Source: Vibrio ponticus
Lineage (GTDB): Bacteria > Pseudomonadota > Gammaproteobacteria > Enterobacterales > Vibrionaceae
Reading direction: 5' to 3'
DNA length: 64,000 bases
NCBI RefSeq assembly: GCF_009938225.1
Contig: NZ_AP019657.1
Location: forward strand, 2,976,001 to 3,040,000
The notes beneath the pieces were generated by a model, which saw only the letters and a program-made list of their open reading frames with translations, ran no database searches and had not been told where the DNA came from. Shown here one piece after another: positions 36,566-45,230 of this stretch (its first letter is position 1; every line of letters begins with the position of its first letter). Both the position numbers and the translations under genes were made by a program.

Positions 36566-37750
36566 TTAACTAAATTCAGTGCGTTTGAGTGCGAACTCGA
36601 CGCCTCGAACTTCCGCTAGACCTTTCAAGCGTCCGATAGCCGAGTAGCCGTTCATGTTTTTCTTTTTCAGGTCATCTAACATTTGATGACCGTGGTCTGG
36701 ACGCATTGGGATTAAACGAATGTCGCCTTTCTCCGAGCGTCTTTTTTCTTCGCTAAGTAGGGCATGGACAACATTAAACATGTCCACATCACCTTCTAAG
36801 TGAGCTGCTTCATGGAATGAAAGTGGGTTAGCTTCATCACGTTGCGTTGAACGTAAGTGAGCAAAATAAATTCGAGAAGAGTGCTTGTTGATCATGCTGA
36901 CCAAATCATTGTCAGCACGAACACCGTACGAACCGGTACACATAGTGAAGCCATTCATCTGGCTTGGTACTGCATCAACTAACCAATCCATATCTTCAAT
37001 GGTTGATACGATGCGAGGTAGACCAAATAGAGGGCGCGGTGGATCGTCTGGGTGTACTGCTAGACGCAAGCCATGTTGTTCACAAACAGGGATCAGTTCG
37101 CCTAGGAAAAGAGCCATATGCTCACGCAGTTGTGCTTTATCAATATCTGCGTAACGAGCCAGTTGCGCTTTGAATTGATCAAGCGTGTATGACTCTTCAG
37201 AGCCCGCTAGACCAGCAACAATGTTGCTTGTTAGCTTGTCGATTTCTTGTGCAGTCATCGATTCGAAGCAATTGCGTGCTTCTTCTTGTTCTGCTTCAGA
37301 GTACTCTTGTTTTGCTTCTTCTCGGCACAGGATGAAAAGGTCAAATGCTGCGAATTGAACTTGGTCAAAACGTAGTGCACGTGAGCCATCTGGGAGTTCG
37401 AATGCTAGATCAGTACGAGTCCAATCAAGAACAGGCATGAAGTTGTAGCAAACAGTGTCAATACCACACTCGGCAAGATTGATGATGCTTTGCTTGTAGT
37501 TTTCAATCCATTGAGCGTAGTTACCGGTACGAGTTTTGATCTCTTCGTGAACTGGGATACTTTCTACAACTGACCAGTTCATACCCATATTTTCGATGGT
37601 TTCTTTACGCTTCAAAATCTCAGCAACGGACCATACTTGACCATTAGGAATGTGATGAAGAGCGGTAACGATGCCAGTCGCGCCAGCTTGTTTAATATCA
37701 GATAAGGTTACTGAATCTGAGTCCCCATACCATCTCCACGTTTGTTCCAT
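36566..37750 (-). CDS. uxuA: Mannonate dehydratase, copy 2
   Basis: A 394-residue UxuA, the exact length of the E. coli enzyme. It keeps all the motifs of copy 1 ([71 protein letters not shown]). Many substitutions are scattered over the middle, so this is an old paralogue and not a recent copy. Start is set at 37750 with GAGGAA just before; the frame runs further upstream without family similarity. First gene of a long minus-strand operon (uxuA, GPH transporter, porin, two oxidoreductase/isomerase pairs) divergent from uxuB with operators between. Confidence 0.94.
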   Translation of the reverse strand: MEQTWRWYGDSDSVTLSDIKQAGATGIVTALHHIPNGQVWSVAEILKRKETIENMGMNWSVVESIPVHEEIKTRTGNYAQWIENYKQSIINLAECGIDTVCYNFMPVLDWTRTDLAFELPDGSRALRFDQVQFAAFDLFILCREEAKQEYSEAEQEEARNCFESMTAQEIDKLTSNIVAGLAGSEESYTLDQFKAQLARYADIDKAQLREHMALFLGELIPVCEQHGLRLAVHPDDPPRPLFGLPRIVSTIEDMDWLVDAVPSQMNGFTMCTGSYGVRADNDLVSMINKHSSRIYFAHLRSTQRDEANPLSFHEAAHLEGDVDMFNVVHALLSEEKRRSEKGDIRLIPMRPDHGHQMLDDLKKKNMNGYSAIGRLKGLAEVRGVEFALKRTEFS

Positions 37751-37829
37751 AATTTCCTCTGTTCTTGTTCTAGCGGTGATGGGTGCATTTTTATCATTCG
37801 ATGGCAAAGAAGCAATTGCATATGTCCAA

Positions 37830-37841
37830 TTGGTTGACCTT
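37830..37841. promoter_or_regulatory. UxuR-like operator (imperfect), uxuA side
   Basis: TTGGTTGACCTT matches TTGGT-N2-ACCAA in 8 of 10 arm positions. It is 32 bp from the next site, about three helical turns, and lies 80 bases before the uxuA copy 2 start codon. Confidence 0.5.
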
Positions 37842-37861
37842 TGCAGCAATAATTATAGTTT

Positions 37862-37873
37862 TTGGTAAACCAA
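37862..37873. promoter_or_regulatory. UxuR-like operator (perfect arms), uxuA side
   Basis: TTGGTAAACCAA has perfect TTGGT/ACCAA arms. Confidence 0.65.
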
Positions 37874-38180
37874 GGTTGTTTTTGTGATGCACATCTTGGA
37901 CGTGCATAGTGATTTGAATTAGCACAATAATGTCATTTTTGGTATTTTTCTTTATTTTCAATGGTTTAAATTGGTTATTTTGTTCGTTTTGATTAGCAGT
38001 GTTTGTGCGGATTTAAGCGATTTATCTCGTGTTAACTTATCAAATGTTGCATTTTTTGAGCAGAATAACGAAGTGTGTAGCTTGTTTGTTGAGCGTTTCT
38101 CTTGTGATTGGTTGAGTGGTTTTCTTGGCTGTCGCACTGATTGAGTTGTTTTTGGTGAGTTTTTGCCTTGAATTCCTTTT

Positions 38181-38192
38181 TTGGTTATCCAA
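38181..38192. promoter_or_regulatory. UxuR-like operator, just upstream of the CRP site
   Basis: TTGGTTATCCAA has TTGG/CCAA arms with one mismatch to the consensus. It abuts the CRP site at 38198, so repressor and activator would bind side by side. Confidence 0.5.
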
Positions 38193-38197
38193 TCCAA

Positions 38198-38213
38198 TGT
38201 GGTTTACGTCACA
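38198..38213 (+). promoter_or_regulatory. CRP-binding site of the uxuB promoter
   Basis: TGTGGTTTACGTCACA matches TGTGA-N6-TCACA at 9 of 10 key positions. Its centre (38205.5) is about 41 bases upstream of the predicted transcription start near 38246, the spacing of a class II CRP-dependent promoter. Confidence 0.65.
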
Positions 38214-38233
38214 GTTTAATTTTTTTTAGTTTA

Positions 38234-38239
38234 TATAAT
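38234..38239 (+). promoter_or_regulatory. Predicted -10 element of the uxuB promoter
   Basis: A consensus TATAAT with no recognisable -35 hexamer at standard spacing, which fits an activator-dependent promoter with the CRP site in the -41.5 position. Confidence 0.55.
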
Positions 38240-38287
38240 GCCTTGGCGAGATGGGTTTTTAGGTGTTTACTTAATTGCTCATTAAAT

Positions 38288-38299
38288 TTGGTTGACCAA
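38288..38299. promoter_or_regulatory. UxuR-like operator (strong) in the uxuB leader
   Basis: TTGGTTGACCAA lies in the extended palindrome AAATTTGGTTGACCAATTT, downstream of the predicted start. The central 17 bases are identical to the operator before the YhcH gene at 45231-45248. Confidence 0.75.
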
Positions 38300-38427
38300 T
38301 TTAATGAAAGTTAAATCGCATCTAACTCATGACAAGGGCGTGACTCCCTTTCGCATCATTTAGATTATTAGCTTCTGACCTATACGTTCGCTTCATCCAC
38401 TGATTAAGGTGAAGACAAGGAAACACA

Positions 38428-39894
38428 ATGAAAACAATCGCAAATACCACTTTGAATGCTCAAGTTGTTCGACCAAATTACGATCGCTCTGCCCTTAAAA
38501 GCCGTATTGTTCACTTAGGTTTTGGTGCTTTCCACCGTGCGCATCAAGCGTTATTTACTAACGAAATGTTAGAGAAAACCGGTAGTGACTGGGGTATCTG
38601 TGAAGTGAACTTGTTCGGTGGCGAAGATCTGATTAAGCAACTTCGCGAACAAGATCACCTTTATACAGTGGCAGAAAAAGGCGCTCAGGCGACGGAAGTA
38701 AAACTGATTGGTTCGGTGACAGAATCACTACACCCAACATTAGATGGCAAAGCCGCTGTACTTGCGAAAATGACTGAAGAGCAAGTCGCGATTGTTTCTA
38801 TGACTATCACAGAGAAGGGTTACTGCGCAGATCCAGCAACGGGTCGTCTGGATAAAAATAATGCTCTTATCGTTAATGATCTGGCTAACCCACAAGACCC
38901 AAGCTCTGCGATTGGTTATATCGTTGAAGCGCTACGCCAGCGCCGTGAGAAAGGCATTCGTCCATTTACAGTGATGTCTTGCGATAACGTACAAGAGAAT
39001 GGTCACGTAGCGCGTGCTGCTGTGTTGGATTTTGCCAATTTAGTCGATGTTGAATTGGCGGCGTGGATCGAAAGCAATGTGACTTTCCCATGCACAATGG
39101 TTGACCGTATCGTGCCTGCTGCGACGGAAGAAACACTAAACGAAATTTCAGAGCTTGTTGGTGTTGCTGATCCTTGTGGTATCGCTTGTGAACCATTCCG
39201 TCAATGGGTTATCGAAGATAACTTCGTTGCAGGTCGCCCTGAGTGGAACGTTGCTGGTGCGGAATTTGTTGCTGATGTAGTGCCATTTGAAGAAATGAAA
39301 CTGCGTATGCTAAACGGTAGCCACTCTTTCCTTGCATACCTTGGCTACCTAGGTGGTTACGCGCACATCTCTGACACCATGACCAACGAAGATTACCGCC
39401 AAGCGGCATTCGATATGATGATGAAAGCGCAAGCGCCAACGCTAAACATGCCAGAAGGTACCGATCTAGAGGGTTACGCTAAGCTATTGATTGAGCGCTT
39501 TACTAACCCGAGCCTGAAGCACCAGACCTGGCAAATCGCAATGGATGGCAGCCAGAAGATCCCACAACGCATGGGTGGCTCACTGCGTCATCACCTTGCA
39601 CAAGGTACAGATTTTAAATGGCTAGCGATGGGTATTGCGGGTTGGATGCGCTATGTCTCTGCACAAACTGAGCAGGGCGAAGCGATTGATGTACGCGACC
39701 CAATGGTTGAACAGTTCCAAGCTATCTACGCAGAGCACGGCTTGAACGTAAGTGTTGTCAAAGCGCTGCTATCAATTGAAGCCATTTTTGGTACTGACTT
39801 AATTCAAAATGAAACCTTCGTCACGGCAGTGACGGATGCATACCAATGCCTGCTTAACGACGGTGCTCGCGGCGCAGTTGCCTCTCTTATCTAA
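38428..39894 (+). CDS. uxuB: Fructuronate reductase (D-mannonate oxidoreductase)
   Basis: A 488-residue member of the mannitol dehydrogenase family (E. coli UxuB 486) that reduces D-fructuronate to D-mannonate with NADH. The N-terminal Rossmann part contains HLGFGAFHRAHQA (about 31-43) and the C-terminal domain holds the catalytic motif KLRMLNGSHS (K-x5-N-x2-H, about 291-300). Second step of the glucuronate route, feeding either UxuA. Head of uxuB-uxaC-kdgK-kdgA, though a hairpin follows the gene. Confidence 0.95.
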   Translation: MKTIANTTLNAQVVRPNYDRSALKSRIVHLGFGAFHRAHQALFTNEMLEKTGSDWGICEVNLFGGEDLIKQLREQDHLYTVAEKGAQATEVKLIGSVTESLHPTLDGKAAVLAKMTEEQVAIVSMTITEKGYCADPATGRLDKNNALIVNDLANPQDPSSAIGYIVEALRQRREKGIRPFTVMSCDNVQENGHVARAAVLDFANLVDVELAAWIESNVTFPCTMVDRIVPAATEETLNEISELVGVADPCGIACEPFRQWVIEDNFVAGRPEWNVAGAEFVADVVPFEEMKLRMLNGSHSFLAYLGYLGGYAHISDTMTNEDYRQAAFDMMMKAQAPTLNMPEGTDLEGYAKLLIERFTNPSLKHQTWQIAMDGSQKIPQRMGGSLRHHLAQGTDFKWLAMGIAGWMRYVSAQTEQGEAIDVRDPMVEQFQAIYAEHGLNVSVVKALLSIEAIFGTDLIQNETFVTAVTDAYQCLLNDGARGAVASLI

Positions 39895-39900
39895 TTTAAT

Positions 39901-39930
39901 ATGCCCTCCTGAGTGAGGGCATTTCTATTT
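39901..39930 (+). terminator. Hairpin between uxuB and uxaC
   Basis: ATGCCCTC and GAGGGCAT form a perfect 8-bp stem with a 6-base loop followed by TTCTATTTCT. It looks like a moderate terminator, possibly leaky so that downstream genes are still read. Confidence 0.6.
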
Positions 39931-39977
39931 CTACCCGATATTCGGCGTGGGCAAAGCCGGCGCCAATGGAGTGACCA

Positions 39978-41399
39978 ATGAAAAACTTTTTGTGTGAAGA
40001 CTTCTTACTAGCAAATGATACCGCTCGCGAGCTATACCATGACTACGCGAAAGCAATGCCAATCTACGACTACCACTGTCACCTAAATCCAAAAGAAGTG
40101 GCGGAAAATCGCCAGTTCGACAACCTAGGTCAAATCTGGTTGGAAGGCGATCACTACAAATGGCGTGGTATGCGCTCAGCAGGTATTCCTGAGTCATTGA
40201 TCACTGGTAAAGAAACCTCGGACTACGAGAAGTATCAAGCGTGGTCGAGAACGGTTCCACAAACATTGGGCAACCCACTGTACCACTGGACTCACCTAGA
40301 ACTACGTCGCCCATTTGGCGTAACGGGTAAGTTATTTAGCCCTGAAACTGCGGATGAAATTTGGCACGAGTGTAATGAATTATTGGCAACGCCAGAGTTT
40401 TCAGCACGTGGCATCATGAAGCAAATGAATGTGGTCATGGCGGGTACAACTGACGACCCAATTCATACACTTGAGTACCACAAAGCGATTGCTGAAGATG
40501 AAAGCTTTGATGTTGAAGTGGCACCAAGCTGGCGCCCTGACCGTGCATTTAAAATTGAGCTAGAAGGCTTTGCTGAATACATGACACTGCTAGGTGAAGC
40601 GGCTGATAAGGAGATTGTCCGCTTTGCTGATCTTCTGACTGCGTTAGAACGTCGCCTTGACCACTTTAGTGCACACGGCTGTCGCGCGGCTGACCACGGC
40701 ATCGAAATCGTGCGTTATGCAGCAGTACCAAGCGAAAGCACGCTAGATAGCATTCTTGCGCGTCGCATGTCGGGTGAAACGCTGTCTGAGTTAGAAATTG
40801 ATCAGTTCTGTACGGCAGTACAAGTTTGGCTAGGTAAACAATACGCTAAACGTGGTTGGGTAATGCAGCTACATATTGGTGCGCAGCGTAATAACAACAC
40901 CCGCATGTTCCGTCAGCTTGGTGTTGACTGTGGTTTCGATTCAATTGGTGATCGTCCATTTGCGCTGCAACTGGCTTGTCTAATGGATGCCATGGATGTG
41001 ACTAACGAGCTGCCAAAAACCATTTTGTACTGTCTAAACCCACGTGATAACGAAATGATGGCAACCATGATTGGTAACTTCCAAGGTGGTGGCATCGCAG
41101 GCAAGATTCAATTTGGTTCAGGCTGGTGGTTTAATGACCAAAAAGACGGCATGGAACGTCAAATGCAGCAACTCTCTCAATTGGGATTATTAAGTCAATT
41201 TGTAGGAATGCTAACAGATTCTCGTAGTTTTCTTTCATATACTCGCCATGAGTATTTCCGTCGTATTGTTTGTAACATGATGGGACAGTGGGCAGAGAAC
41301 GGTGAAGTGCCACGCGATATGCCTATGCTAGGTAAGATGGTGCAAGATATTTGCTATCACAACGCGAAAACGTACTTCACTCTACCAGGAGAGAAATAA
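39978..41399 (+). CDS. uxaC: Glucuronate isomerase
   Basis: A 473-residue uronate isomerase of the amidohydrolase-like superfamily (E. coli UxaC 470) converting D-glucuronate to D-fructuronate, and D-galacturonate to D-tagaturonate in many species. The metal-site motif [11 protein letters not shown] (about 28-38) and [12 protein letters not shown] (about 296-307) are intact. There is no uxaA or uxaB in this window, so the galacturonate branch is not completed here. Its stop overlaps the kdgK start (TAATG), so the two are coupled. Confidence 0.95.
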   Translation: MKNFLCEDFLLANDTARELYHDYAKAMPIYDYHCHLNPKEVAENRQFDNLGQIWLEGDHYKWRGMRSAGIPESLITGKETSDYEKYQAWSRTVPQTLGNPLYHWTHLELRRPFGVTGKLFSPETADEIWHECNELLATPEFSARGIMKQMNVVMAGTTDDPIHTLEYHKAIAEDESFDVEVAPSWRPDRAFKIELEGFAEYMTLLGEAADKEIVRFADLLTALERRLDHFSAHGCRAADHGIEIVRYAAVPSESTLDSILARRMSGETLSELEIDQFCTAVQVWLGKQYAKRGWVMQLHIGAQRNNNTRMFRQLGVDCGFDSIGDRPFALQLACLMDAMDVTNELPKTILYCLNPRDNEMMATMIGNFQGGGIAGKIQFGSGWWFNDQKDGMERQMQQLSQLGLLSQFVGMLTDSRSFLSYTRHEYFRRIVCNMMGQWAENGEVPRDMPMLGKMVQDICYHNAKTYFTLPGEK

Positions 41400-42334
41400 T
41401 GAAACGTATCGCCTTATTAGGTGAATGCATGATTGAACTTAATGGCGCCCCTTTTGGTGCCATGGTTCAAACTTACGGTGGTGATTCATTGAACACTGCT
41501 GTGTATCTTGCACGATGCACAAAAGGGCAAGTTGGCGTGGAGTATGTCTCTGCGCTAGGCACTGATGCGATCAGCGATGGCATGATTTCGCGTTGGCAAG
41601 AAGAAGGCGTTGGCACTGAGTTGGTACTTCGTGATGGTTCACGTCAGCCGGGTCTGTACCTTATTCAGCTTGATGAACAAGGTGAGCGTACTTTCCTATA
41701 CTGGCGTAACCAATCTGCAGCGCGCTATATGATGCAGCATACTGATTTCGCCAAGGTGGAAGCTGAGCTGGCTAATGTTGATATGGTTTACCTAAGCGGC
41801 ATCAGCCTGGCGATTCTTCCTGCCGAAGATCGCGTTCGCCTCGTTGAGATGTTGGCTAAACTGAGCCAACAAGGTGTAGAGATTGCTTTTGACTCTAACT
41901 ATCGCCCAGCGCTATGGCTGAACGCGGATGAAGCGCGTGAGTGCTACCGCCAAGTTTTAGAGATCACCGATCTTGCTCTCGTGACTAACGATGATGAGCA
42001 AAACCTATGGGGTGACAGCGATGAAGAGCAAACGCTAGTGCGTTTGCAAGCTGCTGGCGTGAAGAAAGCTGTGGTGAAGATGGGCGCGCAAGGCAACCAC
42101 TACAATGATTTTGTAGCTGGCACTCGCCAAACTATCCCGACCACCCCAGTAGAGACTGTGGTTGATACTACTTCAGCTGGCGATTCATTTAACGCAGGTT
42201 TCCTAGCGGGTTACCTACAAGGTAAAGATGCAGAACAGTGCTCTCGCCAAGGTCACCAGTTAGCCGGTATCGTGATTCAGCACAAAGGTGCGATCATTCC
42301 TAAACAAGCCACTGACGCGATTGATTTCGTGTAA
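41399..42334 (+). CDS. kdgK: 2-dehydro-3-deoxygluconokinase
   Basis: A 311-residue PfkB-family sugar kinase (E. coli KdgK 309) that phosphorylates KDG to KDPG. The N-terminal ALLGECMIEL and GGDSLNTAVYLAR motifs bind substrate; the C-terminal TTSAGDSFNAGFLAG motif (about 259-273) contains the catalytic Asp. The ATG overlaps the uxaC stop codon; the frame extends further upstream but those codons lie in uxaC. It couples UxuA output to KdgA. Confidence 0.95.
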   Translation: MKRIALLGECMIELNGAPFGAMVQTYGGDSLNTAVYLARCTKGQVGVEYVSALGTDAISDGMISRWQEEGVGTELVLRDGSRQPGLYLIQLDEQGERTFLYWRNQSAARYMMQHTDFAKVEAELANVDMVYLSGISLAILPAEDRVRLVEMLAKLSQQGVEIAFDSNYRPALWLNADEARECYRQVLEITDLALVTNDDEQNLWGDSDEEQTLVRLQAAGVKKAVVKMGAQGNHYNDFVAGTRQTIPTTPVETVVDTTSAGDSFNAGFLAGYLQGKDAEQCSRQGHQLAGIVIQHKGAIIPKQATDAIDFV

Positions 42335-42367
42335 TTAAATAACCAAATTGAAATTAAGGTACGAAAA

Positions 42368-42994
42368 ATGACGACAATTGCACAGCAGCTTGCCGCGATT
42401 AAAGTAATCCCAGTTATCGCGATTGATCGCGCAGAAGACATCATTCCTTTAGGTAAAGCACTGGCAGAAAACGGTTTGCCAGCGGCTGAAATTACTTTCC
42501 GCTCTGACGCTGCGGTTGAAGCGATTCGCCTACTGCGTGAAGCTCAACCTGAAATGTTGATCGGTGCGGGCACGATACTAAACCGTGAGCAAGCACAAGC
42601 GGCTAAAGACGCGGGTGCAACGTTTGTGGTATCACCGGGCTTTAACCCAAATACAGTGATTGCATGTCGTGAAATCGGCATCGATATCGTTCCGGGTGTG
42701 AACAACCCAAGTGCGGTAGAAGCGGCAATCGAAATGGGTCTAACTACGTTGAAGTTCTTCCCTGCGGAAGCGTCAGGTGGTATCAACATGGTGAAATCTC
42801 TGCTTGGTCCTTACACGCAAATCCAATTCATGCCAACAGGCGGCATCAGTCCTAAGAACGTAAAAGATTACCTAGCGATTGACCGCGTTATCGCTTGTGG
42901 TGGTACTTGGATGGTGGATAAAGCGATGATCAACGAAGGTCGTTGGGAAGAGATCGGTCGCCTAGCTCGTGAAGCAGCAGATTTAGTTAAATAA
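42368..42994 (+). CDS. kdgA: KDPG aldolase (2-dehydro-3-deoxyphosphogluconate aldolase)
   Basis: A 208-residue class I aldolase (E. coli Eda 213) cleaving KDPG to pyruvate and glyceraldehyde-3-phosphate. The Schiff-base lysine lies in TLKFFPAEASGG (about 133-144), the conserved Glu in GLPAAEITFRS (about 35-45), and the phosphate loop in FMPTGGIS (about 155-162). Last enzyme of the uronate trunk. Called eda in some Vibrio annotations. Followed by a strong terminator. Confidence 0.95.
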   Translation: MTTIAQQLAAIKVIPVIAIDRAEDIIPLGKALAENGLPAAEITFRSDAAVEAIRLLREAQPEMLIGAGTILNREQAQAAKDAGATFVVSPGFNPNTVIACREIGIDIVPGVNNPSAVEAAIEMGLTTLKFFPAEASGGINMVKSLLGPYTQIQFMPTGGISPKNVKDYLAIDRVIACGGTWMVDKAMINEGRWEEIGRLAREAADLVK

Positions 42995-43027
42995 GCGGCA
43001 CTGATTCGGGAATAAAGTGAGTAGAGT

Positions 43028-43053
43028 AAGGCTTCCAAAAGGAAGCCTTTTTT
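43028..43053 (+). terminator. Rho-independent terminator after kdgA
   Basis: AAGGCTTCC and GGAAGCCTT form a perfect 9-bp stem with an AAAA loop followed by TTTT, 34 bases after the kdgA stop. Confidence 0.85.
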
Positions 43054-43068
43054 AAAGGAGCAATCAGC

Positions 43069-43734
43069 GTGAAAGTTGCGTTTTTACATACTTTAGCGGC
43101 AAACCAAACCTTATTCGACGCATGTATCGAGGAAACTTCTCTGGCTGACATTGCTGAGGTTATTCACTATTGTTCACCAAGGTTGTTGCAGTACGCCAGT
43201 CGAGTGGGTTTGGATGCGGACTTGGCTATGCAGGTAGAGCAACAGGTTTTACAAATTGAAGCTCAAGGAGCGGATTGGATTATCTGTACTTGCTCGACAA
43301 TTGGTCGCTTAGCTGAGAGTGCTCAAGTTCAGCGAGCACAAGTGATTCGAGTGGATCGCCCGATGGCATGGGCGGCGCGACAAGCCAAGCAAATGAGTGT
43401 GCTTGCGGCGCTTAAAACGACGCTGCAACCAACGATGAATTTACTGGCAGAGTATCAAGCTGATATTGATCAGGTTGCGAGGGTCGTCATTCTCGAGGAT
43501 GCTTGGCAACACTATATCGATGGTCAGCTAGAGTCCTATCACCAGACGATAGCTGATTACATTGAGCAACATTGTGAGGGTGATGATGCCGTTGTACTCG
43601 CGCAAGCTTCAATGGCTCCAGCGGTGAAGTTCCTACCGACCGCCATGAAGGTAAAAGTGCTGACCAGTCCAAGCTCATGTATTGAATATTTAGTCGAGCA
43701 GTTAGTGCTACCCGCTGAAAAGAGGCAGAGCTAA
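43069..43734 (+). CDS. Asp/Glu racemase-superfamily-like protein
   Basis: A 221-residue protein with two candidate active-site segments of the Asp/Glu/hydantoin racemase fold: WIICTCSTIGRLAE (about 70-83) with a Cys, and VVLAQASMAPAV (about 178-189), where the second cysteine of true racemases is replaced by Ser/Ala. A two-cysteine racemase reaction is therefore doubtful; a lyase or isomerase on a related acid is possible. Starts at GTG and is followed two bases later by the second YgjV-family gene, so they form a small operon just after kdgA. Function unknown; a link to uronate acids is by location only. Confidence 0.68.
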   Translation: MKVAFLHTLAANQTLFDACIEETSLADIAEVIHYCSPRLLQYASRVGLDADLAMQVEQQVLQIEAQGADWIICTCSTIGRLAESAQVQRAQVIRVDRPMAWAARQAKQMSVLAALKTTLQPTMNLLAEYQADIDQVARVVILEDAWQHYIDGQLESYHQTIADYIEQHCEGDDAVVLAQASMAPAVKFLPTAMKVKVLTSPSSCIEYLVEQLVLPAEKRQS

Positions 43735-43736
43735 TA

Positions 43737-44249
43737 GTGACTCTCCCGGAATGGAACCTTGCCCAAGCAATCGGTATGGTCGCATTTGCCATTGGTGTAA
43801 CGGCATTTTTGCATAGTGATGGGCGTCGTTTTCGCCTGCATTTGATGTTGTTTCAAATCGTACTGTGCTGCCACTTCATCATGATGGGAGCGCTAGTGGC
43901 AGGGGTTGGTTGTGGTATTAGTGCGATTCGTAGTTATGCTTCGACCAAAACTCAGTCGACTGGGGTGATGCTATTTTTCATTGCCATACTTTGGATTATG
44001 GGGCTTCCGCAGCTCGAGTATAGTTATGAATTATTAACCATCTTTGGTTCATCAGTAGCAACATGGGCGTTGTTTAAAACTCAAGGGATTCAGATGCGTC
44101 TCTTGGTGATGTTTAACTCGTTGTGTTGGGTGACCAATAATTTGTTGCTCGGCTCGATTGGCGGCACGTTGATGGAGCTTACTTTTATCATCGTTAACAG
44201 CCTGACTATCGTAAGAATGTATCGCGCAGAGCGGCGCGTGGCAGTCTGA
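43737..44249 (+). CDS. YgjV-family inner membrane protein, copy 2
   Basis: A 170-residue membrane protein with about six hydrophobic segments. It aligns over its whole length with the protein at 27340 (shared patterns LG..A...G...F...D..., the CHFIMMGALVAG segment, and LLLGSIGGTLMEL near the C-terminus). Starts at GTG two bases after the racemase-like gene. Like copy 1 it lies in the hexuronate island, and E. coli ygjV lies by uxaA, which strengthens an inferred uronate link. Activity unknown. Confidence 0.72.
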   Translation: MTLPEWNLAQAIGMVAFAIGVTAFLHSDGRRFRLHLMLFQIVLCCHFIMMGALVAGVGCGISAIRSYASTKTQSTGVMLFFIAILWIMGLPQLEYSYELLTIFGSSVATWALFKTQGIQMRLLVMFNSLCWVTNNLLLGSIGGTLMELTFIIVNSLTIVRMYRAERRVAV

Positions 44250-44265
44250 TTCAGCGCATTAAACA

Positions 44266-44291
44266 AAAACCGAGCGAAATGCTCGGTTTTA
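44266..44291. terminator. Bidirectional terminator in a convergent gap
   Basis: AAAACCGAGC and GCTCGGTTTT form a perfect 10-bp stem around a short loop, serving the ygjV-like gene on the plus strand and the hypothetical gene on the minus strand. Confidence 0.8.
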
Positions 44292-44328
44292 TCTTTCTAT
44301 ATCGGTATCGCTTGAGTTAGTCAGGTGA

Positions 44329-44694
44329 TCAAATTGCGACTAACTTGCCTTCTTTACCTTGCATCGCCGGTACCCACGCTAGGCGGTCAGTCGACATCTT
44401 TTTGCCATTTGGCATTTTGATGTGGTTAACCATCCAAATCACGCAGCCATTTTCTAAGTTAAATAGCACGCGAACTTGTGAGTAGAGATCGCCGTCATCA
44501 TAAGCTTCAGAAACTGGCATGGCGGCGCCTTGCCATGCTGTGGTGAGCATCTCTAGTGGCCAATCTACGCTTAAGCCAATGACTTCAGGTTCGATATCTT
44601 TGACAATACGCATTTCGATACGAGTATGTTGACCTTCGTTCTCAAGCGCAATTTGATGCGGAATATTGCTGTCGTTCCAAGTTAGTGTATGCAT
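44329..44694 (-). CDS. Hypothetical protein next to a YhcH-family gene
   Basis: A 121-residue soluble protein that I do not recognise. No signal peptide or membrane segment; acidic middle (about 65-72, YDDGDLY) and several aromatic beta-like stretches, which could be a small beta-fold. It starts two bases after the stop of the YhcH-family gene and both lie behind a UxuR-like operator, so it is probably part of the uronate regulon. Confidence 0.65.
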   Translation of the reverse strand: MHTLTWNDSNIPHQIALENEGQHTRIEMRIVKDIEPEVIGLSVDWPLEMLTTAWQGAAMPVSEAYDDGDLYSQVRVLFNLENGCVIWMVNHIKMPNGKKMSTDRLAWVPAMQGKEGKLVAI

Positions 44695-44696
44695 GA

Positions 44697-45179
44697 TTAC
44701 GCCTCCAACCAGTCGTTCGCCACTTTAATGATGGCTTTGCGTACTGGCATAGGTTGATTGATTGCCACTAGCGGGCGATGTGGTTGAGCAACATTGAAGA
44801 TAATGAAGTCGTGGACATTGAGATCAGTAAACTGTTCATCAATTAAATCTTCACTGAATGCGATGTCTTTGCTTTCTAGCAAATCTTCTTCAAGGCTTTG
44901 GAATGGTTGTAGGCTGTAGCCGTAACGCTCTTCACCAGCCAGCAGAATTTGTACGTCAACGTACTTACGGTGACACTCAGAACGTCGGTCTTTGAGCTCT
45001 TGAGTATTGTCGTCAACTACGAAGAAAAAGACATCGTCGCCTTCGATAGGGTAGCGACCATTCTCAACAGAATCATAAATACGCTGTTTGACTTGTTCGA
45101 TAACGTTGAACAGCTTAGTTGGCAGGTGCTGATAGTTGCTCAGCTCAGATAGGTTGCCTTGAAACACTTTATACCTCAA
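44697..45179 (-). CDS. YhcH/YjgK/YiaL (DUF386) family protein
   Basis: A 160-residue cupin-like protein of the family that includes EbgC and YiaL. Conserved segments are the DDVFFFVVDDNTQEL stretch and SECHRKYVDVQILLAGEERYGYS (about 62-84), with the likely metal-site His/Glu cluster, and HDFIIFNVAQPHRP near the C-terminus. Relatives occur with sugar-acid or beta-glucoside genes and may be anomer- or isomer-interconverting enzymes. First gene of a two-gene minus-strand unit behind a strong UxuR-like operator. Enzymatic activity is inferred from family only. Confidence 0.8.
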   Translation of the reverse strand: MRYKVFQGNLSELSNYQHLPTKLFNVIEQVKQRIYDSVENGRYPIEGDDVFFFVVDDNTQELKDRRSECHRKYVDVQILLAGEERYGYSLQPFQSLEEDLLESKDIAFSEDLIDEQFTDLNVHDFIIFNVAQPHRPLVAINQPMPVRKAIIKVANDWLEA

Positions 45180-45230
45180 TAACCACGCAAGCGGCGGTGT
45201 TAGAAAGTCTAATTATAAAATGCTTGGAAG

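Larger units (their letters stand above)
37751..38427. other. Divergent regulatory region uxuA copy 2 / uxuB
   Basis: About 680 AT-rich bases without a convincing gene. It carries four UxuR-like palindromes, two near each start side, a CRP site and a predicted uxuB promoter, listed separately. The middle (37900-38160) shows nothing I can name; a frame at 37958-38197 (minus) lacks a credible start. Confidence 0.6.

Noticed and set aside
37883..37898. TGTGATGCACATCTTG as a second CRP site near uxuA copy 2
   Set aside because: The second half matches TCACA in only two of five positions.
37958..38197. A 79-codon minus-strand frame in the uxuA/uxuB gap
   Set aside because: Low-complexity, no start context, and it overlaps an operator and the edge of the CRP site.
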